Shown: positions 45,186 to 52,763 of the stretch, piece by piece
Layout of the letters: every line of letters starts with the position of its first letter
How positions within the stretch are numbered: the stretch's first letter is position 1
Source: Vibrio splendidus
GTDB lineage: Bacteria > Pseudomonadota > Gammaproteobacteria > Enterobacterales > Vibrionaceae
Assembly: GCF_001557875.1 (NCBI RefSeq)
Contig: NZ_LNRF01000015.1
Span: 1 to 64,000, forward strand
Direction of reading: 5' to 3'
DNA: 64,000 nucleotides
The notes under the pieces: generated by a model
What the model saw: the letters and a program-made list of their open reading frames with translations, nothing else
What the model was told of the DNA's origin: nothing
The model's database searches: none
Made by a program: the position numbers and the translations under genes

Positions 45186-46259
45186 GTGTCAGAATATAAA
45201 TCAGATCCATTCAATGCATTAGAAGCAAAAACAGAAGCACAAAAATTGTCTTTCGCGCCTATCGTTTTTCATACTGCTCGCACACTGCGTGATTTAGGTA
45301 TTTTAAAGGCCTTAGATGACGCGAATAATGATGGTTTACCAGCGGAGAGTATCTCGAAATTAACGGGTGTATCCGAGTATGGCGTGAAAGTTCTGCTCGA
45401 TATGGCGTTAAGTGCACATATTGTTACTTGGGACAAACCTAACTACAAAATTGCCAATCTTGGCTTCTACCTTTTGCACGATGGAATGACCAACGCAAAC
45501 ATGGATTTTACTGCCGATGTTTGTTATGCCGCGATGATGCATCTAACCGAAGCCATTGAAGAGGGCACACCTGCTGGCCTGAAAGAGCTTGGCGATTGGG
45601 AAACCATTTACCAAGGCTTGTCTCAATTACCAGAAAAAGCAAAAGAGAGCTGGTTTAAGTTCGATCACTTTTATTCAGATCGCTCATTTCCTGTGTTACT
45701 TGAGAAAGTTTTTAGTAAGAAACCTAAATCGCTGGTGGATATTGGTGGTAACACGGGGAAGTGGGCGATGCAGTGTTGTAACCACGACTCAGACGTTGAG
45801 GTGACAATTGTTGATTTGCCACAGCAGCTAGAAATGGCTATGGCAAACGCAACGCAGCACGGTCATCAAGATCGAGTAACGCCATTCCCGGCCAACATGC
45901 TGGATAAACAGCAAACTCTGCCAACGGGCGCCGATGTATGGTGGATGAGTCAGTTCCTTGATTGTTTCTCGCCAATGGAGATTCTGAGCATATTAAAGCG
46001 TGTTCGATCTCATATGTCAGAAGAAGCGACCGTCTATATCCTTGAATTGTTTTGGGATGCACAGAAATACGATGCGGCTTCTTATAGCTTAAATGCGACG
46101 TCTCTTTATTTTACTTGTCTCGCAAATGGCAACAGCCGCTTTTACCGTAGTGAAGATTTCCTAGAGATCGTTGAAGAAGCTGGCTTTGAAGTGGTGACTC
46201 GTACCGACGATATTGGCCTTGGTCACACGCTTCTTGAATTGAAAGCTGGCGCGCAATAA
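45186..46259 (+). CDS. SAM-dependent methyltransferase (O-methyltransferase-like) of the APE cluster
   Basis: A 357-residue class I methyltransferase of the hydroxyindole/caffeate O-methyltransferase type: an N-terminal winged-helix dimerisation domain (KLSFAPIVFHTARTLRDLGI), then SAM loop DIGGNTG at 185-191 and VWWMSQFLDCFS. Described aryl polyenes from Vibrio fischeri and E. coli carry ring methyl groups, so it probably methylates the aryl head. The frame opens 23 codons earlier inside the lipoprotein gene; GTG at 45186 with TTAGG upstream is preferred. Confidence 0.86.
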   Translation: MSEYKSDPFNALEAKTEAQKLSFAPIVFHTARTLRDLGILKALDDANNDGLPAESISKLTGVSEYGVKVLLDMALSAHIVTWDKPNYKIANLGFYLLHDGMTNANMDFTADVCYAAMMHLTEAIEEGTPAGLKELGDWETIYQGLSQLPEKAKESWFKFDHFYSDRSFPVLLEKVFSKKPKSLVDIGGNTGKWAMQCCNHDSDVEVTIVDLPQQLEMAMANATQHGHQDRVTPFPANMLDKQQTLPTGADVWWMSQFLDCFSPMEILSILKRVRSHMSEEATVYILELFWDAQKYDAASYSLNATSLYFTCLANGNSRFYRSEDFLEIVEEAGFEVVTRTDDIGLGHTLLELKAGAQ

Positions 46260-46283
46260 AAATAACAAACATGGCTTAAATTA

Positions 46284-47525
46284 ATGAAAAAACTGTCTAC
46301 TCAAGTGGTGATCATCGGAGCAGGGCCGTCAGGGTCGATTGCTGCATCTTTGCTTCATAGAAAAGGTATCGATGTTCGAGTGATTGAAAAGAGCGTTTTC
46401 CCCCGTTTTTCTATTGGCGAAAGCCTATTACCAGCTTGCATGGAAGTGATAGATCAAGCTGGTATGAGCGAAGCTGTCGCGAATGCTAACTTCCAATTTA
46501 AAGATGGTGCGGCTTTTCGGAATAATGGTGTTTATACAGCATTTAATTTTGAAGATAAGTTCTCTTCTGGACCGGGAACGACATTTCAGGTTCAGCGAGG
46601 TGCCTTTGATAAGGTGTTAGCTGATTGTGCTGAAGAGCAAGGCGTTGCCATAGATTACCAGCATGAGTTGATGGGCATTAACTTCGCAGAAGATCGCACC
46701 ATCCTAGATGTACAAGTGCAGGGTGGCGAGCGTTATCAGTTAGAAGCTAAATATGTTCTGGATGGCAGTGGTTTTGGTCGCGTGCTACCAAAAATGCTTA
46801 ACTTGGAAGAGCCGTCATCGCTCCCTCCACGCAAAGCTATTTTCACGCACATTAACGATCATATTTCAGAGGTCGAGACCGAACTTGAATACGATCGCAA
46901 TAAAATCTTGATCTCAGTACACCCAACCAATCCTGATGTTTGGTACTGGTTGATTCCATTTAGCAATGGTGTCTCTTCGTTTGGTGTTGTAGGTGAGCCG
47001 AAGTTCTTTGAATCATACCCAGAAGACAAGGTTGCTGCTCTTAAACAACTGGCAATGGAAGAGCCGGGTTTAGCTGAGATTCTGGCTAATGCAGAGTACC
47101 CTAACCCTGCGGGTGAAATCGGTGGCTATTCTGCTAACGTAAAACATCTCGCAACGGATAAATACGCACTGCTTGGTAATGCTGGTGAGTTTCTTGACCC
47201 TGTCTTTTCATCAGGAGTGACGATAGCGATGAAGTCGGCTCAGTTTGCGGTTGAGTGTGTGGAAAAACAACTTAACGGCGAAGAGGTCGATTGGGAGTGC
47301 GATTATGCCGATCCGTTGATGGTTGGCGTAAACACCTTTAGAACATATGTTGAGGGGTGGTACTCTGGTACGCTGCAGGATGTGATTTTTTATCAAAATC
47401 CAAACCCGAAGATTAAGCAGATGGTGTGCTCAATTTTGGCTGGCTACGCATGGGATCAAACCAACCCTTATGTGAAAGAGTCAAAGCGTCGATTGGCGAC
47501 ACTGGCTGAGATATGCCGAAACTAG
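46284..47525 (+). CDS. FAD-dependent enzyme with halogenase signature motifs
   Basis: A 413-residue flavoprotein of the tryptophan-halogenase/geranylgeranyl-reductase superfamily. FAD-binding GAGPSG at 12-17, PRFSIGESLLP (45-50), then FQFKDGAAF with Lys73, at the place of the halogenase catalytic lysine, and the halogenase signature WxWxIP as WYWLIP (220-225). FAD-binding GNAGEFLDPVFSSG follows. It ends the plus-strand APE unit. It could halogenate or oxidise the aryl head; family members without halogenase activity also exist, so the role is open. Confidence 0.83.
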   Translation: MKKLSTQVVIIGAGPSGSIAASLLHRKGIDVRVIEKSVFPRFSIGESLLPACMEVIDQAGMSEAVANANFQFKDGAAFRNNGVYTAFNFEDKFSSGPGTTFQVQRGAFDKVLADCAEEQGVAIDYQHELMGINFAEDRTILDVQVQGGERYQLEAKYVLDGSGFGRVLPKMLNLEEPSSLPPRKAIFTHINDHISEVETELEYDRNKILISVHPTNPDVWYWLIPFSNGVSSFGVVGEPKFFESYPEDKVAALKQLAMEEPGLAEILANAEYPNPAGEIGGYSANVKHLATDKYALLGNAGEFLDPVFSSGVTIAMKSAQFAVECVEKQLNGEEVDWECDYADPLMVGVNTFRTYVEGWYSGTLQDVIFYQNPNPKIKQMVCSILAGYAWDQTNPYVKESKRRLATLAEICRN

Positions 47526-47582
47526 GTAATCGACTTTGTATGTAGCAATACTCTAAATTGTCACGATGGTTCGTCATAAATT

Positions 47583-47611
47583 AAAAACAGCCGCAATGTG
47601 CGGCTGTTTTT
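47583..47611 (+). terminator. Terminator of the plus-strand APE unit
   Basis: Stem AAAACAGCCGCA / TGCGGCTGTTTT with 3-nt loop and Ts; A-run on the left makes it usable by the convergent gene at 47654 too. Confidence 0.88.
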
Positions 47612-47653
47612 GTATCTGAAAAATATGGGTGGTCAACTTAATCGGATTTAAGC

Positions 47654-48160
47654 CTACTTCAGGTCGATGCTGTTCAATCGTCCCATAAATATAAGCAGTT
47701 CAATTACGTCTTTGTGAGCATCAAGCAGTGCGCGTTTGGTTTGGCTATAAGCGGCAAGTCGGCCGTGCTTTCTGATTGAACATACCTTGGTTTTGTATTT
47801 ATAGTCGCCGTTTTCCGAGAATACACGCCACTTAGCGATGTAGCACTCGTCGCGGTGCTCAGGATCACTCTGAGTTGGGTTAGGCTTAAATACAATTTTA
47901 GGTTCTAAACTGTGAGGCAGACGCGTCATAAGATAGGGCTCTCTGAGAACCTTAGGCCAAAATTTCCCCCAAAGCTGTCTACCCAGTTCGTCTCTTAATT
48001 TGATGGTTTTCTTTAGTGCCTTGTCTTCACCCATACGAACAAAGCCGACCGAACGGTGTAGCACCTTATCTTCGGGAGTATGAATGTGGATTTTAAAAGC
48101 GGTTTTGCCTTTCGAGATAAAGCGGTAACCGGTAGCACCAATTAGATTATTCTGACTCAT
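47654..48160 (-). CDS. Hypothetical protein, AP2-like internal repeat
   Basis: A 168-residue basic cytosolic protein I do not recognise. Two segments have the same plan of three short strands followed by an amphipathic helix: about 11-70 (YRFISKGKTAFKIHIHTP...KALKKTIKLRDELGRQLWG) and about 110-160 (AKWRVFSENGDYKYKTKVCSIRKHGRLAAYSQTKRALLDAH). This is the layout of AP2-type DNA-binding repeats, so nucleic acid binding is possible but unproven. It is convergent with the APE unit and upstream of nothing obvious; weak ribosome-binding site. Confidence 0.7.
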   Translation of the reverse strand: MSQNNLIGATGYRFISKGKTAFKIHIHTPEDKVLHRSVGFVRMGEDKALKKTIKLRDELGRQLWGKFWPKVLREPYLMTRLPHSLEPKIVFKPNPTQSDPEHRDECYIAKWRVFSENGDYKYKTKVCSIRKHGRLAAYSQTKRALLDAHKDVIELLIFMGRLNSIDLK

Positions 48161-48235
48161 AGCTTGCTAAGTGATGATTATGTTATTAATAAGATTACGA
48201 CAAATACCGCGAAACCGAAACTAATCCCCATGAAA

Positions 48236-48270
48236 AAAATAAAGCCTTAGTACTTTTGCTAAGGCTTTAT
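48236..48270 (-). terminator. Terminator of flgT
   Basis: Stem AAAGCCTTAG / CTAAGGCTTT with an 8-nt loop; on the minus strand it is followed by ATTTTTTT. Confidence 0.85.
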
Positions 48271-48299
48271 TAGAAACTATGAAACGAGAGTGTCGTTAA

Positions 48300-49433
48300 C
48301 TACATGATTTTTTGCATTACATCACCAATTTGAATGCTTCCTGCAAGGCTTGGTTGGTCGATCGTAAGTTCTGCTTCGTTCTCGTAAACACGAGAAACCG
48401 TCAGCGTGATGTCGCTTTGCGACACTTTATTGCGCGGCAAGCCTCGTTGGTCGATAAACGAACCTGTGTGCCATAGCTGCAGTTTGTCACCTTGTTGTAC
48501 ACCGTGCATTCGACCTAAATCAATAGTCACCGTGTTACCAAATACCGCTGCAACCTCTGGAAGCGTGATCTTACATGACACTTCCGATTCCAAGTCCAAC
48601 ATAATATTGCGGCTAACACGCAGCATCATACTGCCGTAGGTTGATGCCCAGAAACGGGCACTGCGGGTGTCGACTTCACTTGTCTTAGCAAATGGCCACT
48701 TTGCCACTTCACGATAGCTACGGTTGTAAACCTGATGTCCTGTTTTACCATCGAAGACTTGCATCTCTAAAGCAAACTGACGATTGATGATGTCGTCTTT
48801 CAAAAGTTTGGACTCGATGGTCGCGGTTAAATCGGTAATGTCGCCACCAATGATGTACTGCGCGCCAGTGTCTTGGGCGATCATTTTGATCACCTCAGGT
48901 CGACGTTTGTCGATGTCGTAATTGGTCGTGCCAACGGAAACAAAGCTGCGAGACTCTTGTGCTAGCTGTCGATCCACGACATGGCCAAAATCATCGCCAA
49001 TATTATAGATTCTGCCCATTACCGCTTGTTGTGGGGAGGTCACATCAATGTTGCCGACCAAAAATGTCTTTTTATATTGGCTCTCATGGCAAGCATTTGC
49101 CGAAGGATAGATATCGATCCTTGCAGTGATCATTATATTGCCACTGCGTTTTTTCTCTTTTTCTACCAAAATGTAGCGCACTTCATGATTGGTAAATTGA
49201 AACTCTTTCTTGTTTGCGTCGAGGTAGGGCGTGAGGTTGGAGATACTACCAATATCAGCACCTGAGAACTGGATCGCTTTATATACCGCGTCTTCCAGAG
49301 CATGAACCCTTGCCGTTTCCTCTGAGGATACGATGGCTGCGGTACCGGTAACTTCATACCAAGAGGCATGAGCACTGAAGCTTATGGTTATCAGTGAACT
49401 TATTGAAAATAAGTAAGAAATTATTTTTTTCAT
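48300..49433 (-). CDS. flgT: Flagellar H-ring assembly protein FlgT
   Basis: A 377-residue secreted protein that forms the H ring around the LP ring of the Vibrio polar flagellar basal body and supports MotX/MotY assembly. Signal peptide about 1-23 (SAHA cleavage), an N-terminal domain opening WYEVTGTAAIVSSEETARVHALEDAV, the middle TolB-like domain and a C-terminal SH3-like domain (GDKLQLWHTGSF...). Divergent from flgO-flgP, the usual Vibrio arrangement. A sigma-54 promoter lies upstream (49531-49548). Confidence 0.95.
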   Translation of the reverse strand: MKKIISYLFSISSLITISFSAHASWYEVTGTAAIVSSEETARVHALEDAVYKAIQFSGADIGSISNLTPYLDANKKEFQFTNHEVRYILVEKEKKRSGNIMITARIDIYPSANACHESQYKKTFLVGNIDVTSPQQAVMGRIYNIGDDFGHVVDRQLAQESRSFVSVGTTNYDIDKRRPEVIKMIAQDTGAQYIIGGDITDLTATIESKLLKDDIINRQFALEMQVFDGKTGHQVYNRSYREVAKWPFAKTSEVDTRSARFWASTYGSMMLRVSRNIMLDLESEVSCKITLPEVAAVFGNTVTIDLGRMHGVQQGDKLQLWHTGSFIDQRGLPRNKVSQSDITLTVSRVYENEAELTIDQPSLAGSIQIGDVMQKIM

Positions 49434-49448
49434 CTATTCGTTACCAGT

Positions 49449-49466
49449 TGGGTATAAATATTGCTT
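49449..49466 (+). promoter_or_regulatory. Candidate sigma-54 promoter of flgO-flgP
   Basis: TGGGTATAAATATTGCTT: GG at 49451-49452 and GC at 49463-49464 with the required 10-bp gap, and TTGCTT around -12. About 160 bp before flgO. Confidence 0.6.
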
Positions 49467-49530
49467 AACAAATAACTATAAGCTTGAAGCTGACTTAAGT
49501 GCGTTTTTCTTAATCTGAACCATTAATGAA

Positions 49531-49548
49531 AAGCAAAGACTGTTCCAA
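49531..49548 (-). promoter_or_regulatory. Candidate sigma-54 promoter of flgT
   Basis: On the minus strand TTGGAACAGTCTTTGCTT: GG-N10-GC is exact and TTGGAAC/TTTGCTT match the -24/-12 consensus well. About 90 bp before flgT. Confidence 0.7.
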
Positions 49549-49625
49549 CATTGTAATCCATTGAAAAGAATAATGGTGAGAACATATTGGAACAGGTAGC
49601 ACTAAAACTATCTGGAGATAAGATA

Positions 49626-50261
49626 ATGAAAAAATGGCTCGTAGTAATGAGTGTCATGTTGTTGACCTCATGCGCTTATTCGCCAATCTATAACGGCAAG
49701 TCTGAATATTCAGGCAGTCAGTTTATGTTGATGGACAGCCCTCGTCATACTATGGATTTTTTCGTGGAAAGTATGACTGAAGATTTGATCATTTCGAATA
49801 CAAGTATTTCAGCTAGAACGCCGATAGCGATCACTTCGTTTGTTGATCTGCAACATATGGATACAACGAATTGGCTAGGAAACTCGGTATCAGAAGGCTT
49901 CATTCATCAGTTTCAGCGTCGTGGCTTCAAGGTTGTTGATTTCAAAACAACCGGTTCTATTCAAGTGACTCACCAAGGTGACTTTGCGTTAAGCCGCGAT
50001 TGGAAAGACTTAGCTCAAGAGCAAGACGTTCAATACGTACTGACAGGCACTATGCTTCGCCAAGAAGGCGGTGTGTTAGTAAATGCCCGTGTTGTTGGTA
50101 TGCAAACTCGTATTGTTGTGGCGTCTGCACAGGGCTTCTTACCTGCGGATCGTATTGGCCGTGACCTAGATACTCTGAATAGTATTCGAACTCAAGATGG
50201 TGTCATTATTCGCTCTGATCCAACGATGACCCAGCCTTATACTGTTATTCTTCGCCCTTAG
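49626..50261 (+). CDS. flgO: Flagellar outer-membrane lipoprotein FlgO
   Basis: A 211-residue lipoprotein (lipobox LTSC, Cys16) of the FlgO family, outer-membrane proteins needed for full motility and sheathed flagellar stability in Vibrio. Conserved parts: ARTPIAITSFVDLQ, NSVSEGFIHQFQRRGFKVVDFK, TGTMLRQEGGVLVNARVV. The frame opens 13 codons earlier, but MKKWLV at 49626 with GGAG upstream gives a proper signal peptide. It is followed after 9 nt by flgP. Confidence 0.93.
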   Translation: MKKWLVVMSVMLLTSCAYSPIYNGKSEYSGSQFMLMDSPRHTMDFFVESMTEDLIISNTSISARTPIAITSFVDLQHMDTTNWLGNSVSEGFIHQFQRRGFKVVDFKTTGSIQVTHQGDFALSRDWKDLAQEQDVQYVLTGTMLRQEGGVLVNARVVGMQTRIVVASAQGFLPADRIGRDLDTLNSIRTQDGVIIRSDPTMTQPYTVILRP

Positions 50262-50270
50262 GAGTTCGAG

Positions 50271-50702
50271 ATGAAGAAGTTAATATTTGTTGTTGCCGCT
50301 TTACTGCTTGTCGGCTGTCAACCACTGCAAAACATGAGGCCAGACGATTTCTTGGTTGCCGTTGGTTATGCAAGTATCAGTGAACAAAAAGGGCGCAACG
50401 ACGAAGAGAAGCGCATCCGCGCAATGAGAGCTTCAAAAATTGATGCTTACCGTGAACTTGCTGAGCAAGTCTATGGTATGCGAGTGAGTGGTCGAGCAGA
50501 GCTTGAAGATCAACGCCTTGGTACAGAACGTACTTCTGGTGCGGTTGATGGTGTAATTCGTGGCGCAGAAGTAGTACGCAGTTACCCTGTAGGTGATAGT
50601 TATGTCACTGAGCTTCAGCTCGATATCCGTAAGATGGAACAACTACGTAATTACGGCGAAGTTCAGCCAGTGCCTGAGAAGAGACAACAAACGTTGTTCT
50701 AG
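50271..50702 (+). CDS. flgP: Flagellar outer-membrane lipoprotein FlgP (LPP20 family)
   Basis: A 143-residue lipoprotein (LVGC, Cys16) of the LPP20/FlgP family; with FlgO and FlgT it belongs to the outer basal-body disc of sheathed flagella. Conserved RAMRASKIDAYRELAEQVYGMRVSG block. SD AGGAG in the flgO-flgP gap; terminator at 50798-50833 closes the operon. Confidence 0.93.
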   Translation: MKKLIFVVAALLLVGCQPLQNMRPDDFLVAVGYASISEQKGRNDEEKRIRAMRASKIDAYRELAEQVYGMRVSGRAELEDQRLGTERTSGAVDGVIRGAEVVRSYPVGDSYVTELQLDIRKMEQLRNYGEVQPVPEKRQQTLF

Positions 50703-50797
50703 CTTAATGATCATCTAGTTATAGGCTTATCCAGTTATATTGGCTGTTACTCGCTTTCCAGATGGCGTATCGGCAACCAATAACTCATATGAATAAG

Positions 50798-50833
50798 AAA
50801 GCGGCAAGTATGAAAATACTTGCCGCTTTTTTG
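50798..50833 (+). terminator. Terminator of flgO-flgP
   Basis: Stem AAAGCGGCAAGTAT / ATACTTGCCGCTTT with a GAAA tetraloop and T-run; very stable. Confidence 0.92.
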
Positions 50834-50951
50834 TGTTTATCGTTTTATTGGGTGTATTTACAGATGTAGTAGGGTGCTAATGAGAGGGGTAAGAAGAGTA
50901 GGCTGAGATACAGATACAAGTAAGAAGGGGGAGGCAAGAAGATTAGCCCAA

Positions 50952-51377
50952 TTAGGCTTTTACATTGGTTCCCAGCGTAGAAATGGTATGTGTTTGGCCA
51001 CCTGCATTGTAGGTCATGCCAATTTTACCGTGGCTTTGTTGCATCATATTGCTGAGCTTTTTGAAGCTAAGGTGCGCTCGATTCAAGGCTTCGCCATTAA
51101 CAAGGTTCGCTTGCTGACAATCGTGCACAATGGACTGGATCTTTGTGACTAACTGAGCAAGTTCAGGATTCTCGGTCAGTTCTGAGATATTGGTATGGGC
51201 AGCGATTCGTTGATCGGTTGATCTTAGCTGTTCAACAAGAACCACTTTTTCTTTGGCGATTCGCTCAATATCGTTTGATTGACGGCTCGTAATAGCAGTT
51301 TTCTCTGAACTCAATAATTCAGATAAGGCTTTGGCATTTTGAAGTTGAAAATTAACTAAATCTGCTAGTGCCGCCAT
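50952..51377 (-). CDS. flgN: Flagellar export chaperone FlgN
   Basis: A 141-residue helical cytosolic chaperone that keeps the hook-filament junction proteins FlgK and FlgL unfolded for export. Long amphipathic helices (ALADLVNFQLQNAKALSELLSSE, RIAKEKVVLVEQLRS) match the FlgN family. Downstream of flgM on the same strand; its client flgK starts at 62687 in this window. Confidence 0.9.
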   Translation of the reverse strand: MAALADLVNFQLQNAKALSELLSSEKTAITSRQSNDIERIAKEKVVLVEQLRSTDQRIAAHTNISELTENPELAQLVTKIQSIVHDCQQANLVNGEALNRAHLSFKKLSNMMQQSHGKIGMTYNAGGQTHTISTLGTNVKA

Positions 51378-51443
51378 AACGTAAACCTATTCATAACCTC
51401 GTGTACTTTAAGACAATAACTTCAATGAAAAGTGAGTGTTTGC

Positions 51444-51761
51444 TTAAAGGCCTTTTAATTCATCTTCGAACTTGATCATGTTGTCAGCCAGTTTTTCTGG
51501 ATCAACTGTATATGAACCGTTCGCAATCGCTTCTTTTATCGCCGCAACTTTTACAGAATCAAAGCTTGGTTGTGCTGCCATATCTTGGTGGAGCTGACCA
51601 ATCGCTTTGCCTTGTTGGCTAAGTGAAACCGCATCTTTGCTTGCTGGTGATTTAGTTGATACATCAGAGCGTGATGCCTCAGAACTAGAATCAGAGCGTA
51701 CTGCTGATCGGTTAGTGGTCGTTAGGGATTGCCCTGAACGAATATTATCAATGCCTGCCAT
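51444..51761 (-). CDS. flgM: Anti-sigma-28 factor FlgM
   Basis: A 105-residue mostly disordered protein that binds sigma-28 (FliA) and is removed by secretion, tying late flagellar gene expression to hook completion; in Vibrio it is secreted through the sheathed polar flagellum. The N-terminus MAGIDNIRSGQ and the C-terminal helix KVAAIKEAIANGSYTVDPEKLADNMI are family hallmarks. The frame extends 24 codons further but through the promoter; ATG at 51761 is standard. Confidence 0.93.
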   Translation of the reverse strand: MAGIDNIRSGQSLTTTNRSAVRSDSSSEASRSDVSTKSPASKDAVSLSQQGKAIGQLHQDMAAQPSFDSVKVAAIKEAIANGSYTVDPEKLADNMIKFEDELKGL

Positions 51762-51802
51762 AGTTAAGCCTTTTTCTTCAAAAATGGGAACCTGTACAGT
51801 CA

Positions 51803-51829
51803 ATATCGACCAAGGGTTCGAATACTTTA
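51803..51829 (-). promoter_or_regulatory. Sigma-28 (FliA) promoter of flgM-flgN
   Basis: Minus strand TAAAGTAT-N11-GTCGATAT, close to the consensus TAAAGTTT-N11-GCCGATAA, about 42 bp before flgM. This would give the anti-sigma factor autoregulation by its own target. Confidence 0.75.
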
Positions 51830-51939
51830 GCAATTTTTAGCTCAATAGTCGAAAAGGGACAAAACACCGCCGCCGTTATATTTGGCGTTAGAGTTGAGAG
51901 TAAAGCAGCTAACGATACCGTCAATTTAGAAGTAGATAG

Positions 51940-52686
51940 TTAAAAGTAAACTGTGACTTCAGACATGCTGGTAACAATCCCCTCAATTATACGCTGTGAT
52001 TTATCATTTTTCACTCTTACTTGATCGCCCATAGAGCCATCGGTAAGTGCTGTGCCTTTGGTGGTAATGGTCATGCCACCTTTTACTGCCTGTATGATAA
52101 CCTTCTCGTTTCGGCATACGACACAGATATCGCCTCTTTCGACAACGTCACCCGGCCTTAGGTTCTTTTTTACCTTGGCGCCGATAACTTGTTGTGGAGC
52201 TGTGAAGCCTTGACGACGGAATTTGTTAAGAGAAATCATCGCGGTTGTCACATCGTATTGACCGATAATTTCGCCTCTCGCTAGTGCTCTTGTACTCGTC
52301 ACAAGCGGCACCGACATCGAAAGGCGTACCGGCACATAAACTCGCCACTCATCAGGAACACATTGCACTAAAACCGTAATACTGCTGCGGGTATTGGTGG
52401 TGGTTGAGGCGCTTGTCTCAAGAGGAACCGGGCAGTCTGTTGCTTTGATTCTTGAGTCAATATTTGCTGAATTAACAAAGAGTTCGCCACCTCGTGGCTG
52501 TTCAACGGTATCAAGGATGTGTTGCTCCGCCGCAGACTGAATCATCTCAATTTGTTCTGGGGTCGCAGCTTGCACAAAAAAACTAAACAATATTGATAAA
52601 ATGCCGATAAACTTAGCGACAGTTTTAAAAGTAGCTCTACACATTGCTATGGAAAGAAGTGGCAAATTTGTTTTATAATACGTCAT
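51940..52686 (-). CDS. flgA: Flagellar P-ring assembly chaperone FlgA
   Basis: A 248-residue periplasmic chaperone for assembly of the FlgI P ring. An uncleaved-looking long leader with hydrophobic core FIGILSILFSFFVQA is followed by the mature SAF-like domain (LRPGDVVERGDI, KGGMTITTKGTALTDGSMGDQVRVKN). A second start at 52644 (MCRATFK) gives a more usual signal peptide of 26 residues; ribosome-binding sites do not decide. Upstream of flgM on the same strand and divergent from cheV. Confidence 0.92.
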   Translation of the reverse strand: MTYYKTNLPLLSIAMCRATFKTVAKFIGILSILFSFFVQAATPEQIEMIQSAAEQHILDTVEQPRGGELFVNSANIDSRIKATDCPVPLETSASTTTNTRSSITVLVQCVPDEWRVYVPVRLSMSVPLVTSTRALARGEIIGQYDVTTAMISLNKFRRQGFTAPQQVIGAKVKKNLRPGDVVERGDICVVCRNEKVIIQAVKGGMTITTKGTALTDGSMGDQVRVKNDKSQRIIEGIVTSMSEVTVYF

Positions 52687-52763
52687 TCCGTTTCTCTGGT
52701 GGTTCGTAGCCTGCAGTAGACTAACACTTTTTATACAAAAAAGTTTGATATGGAGATGAGCTC

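Noticed and set aside
28998..47525. Flexirubin-type cluster with dialkylresorcinol
   Set aside because: No DarA- or DarB-like genes are present in the interval.
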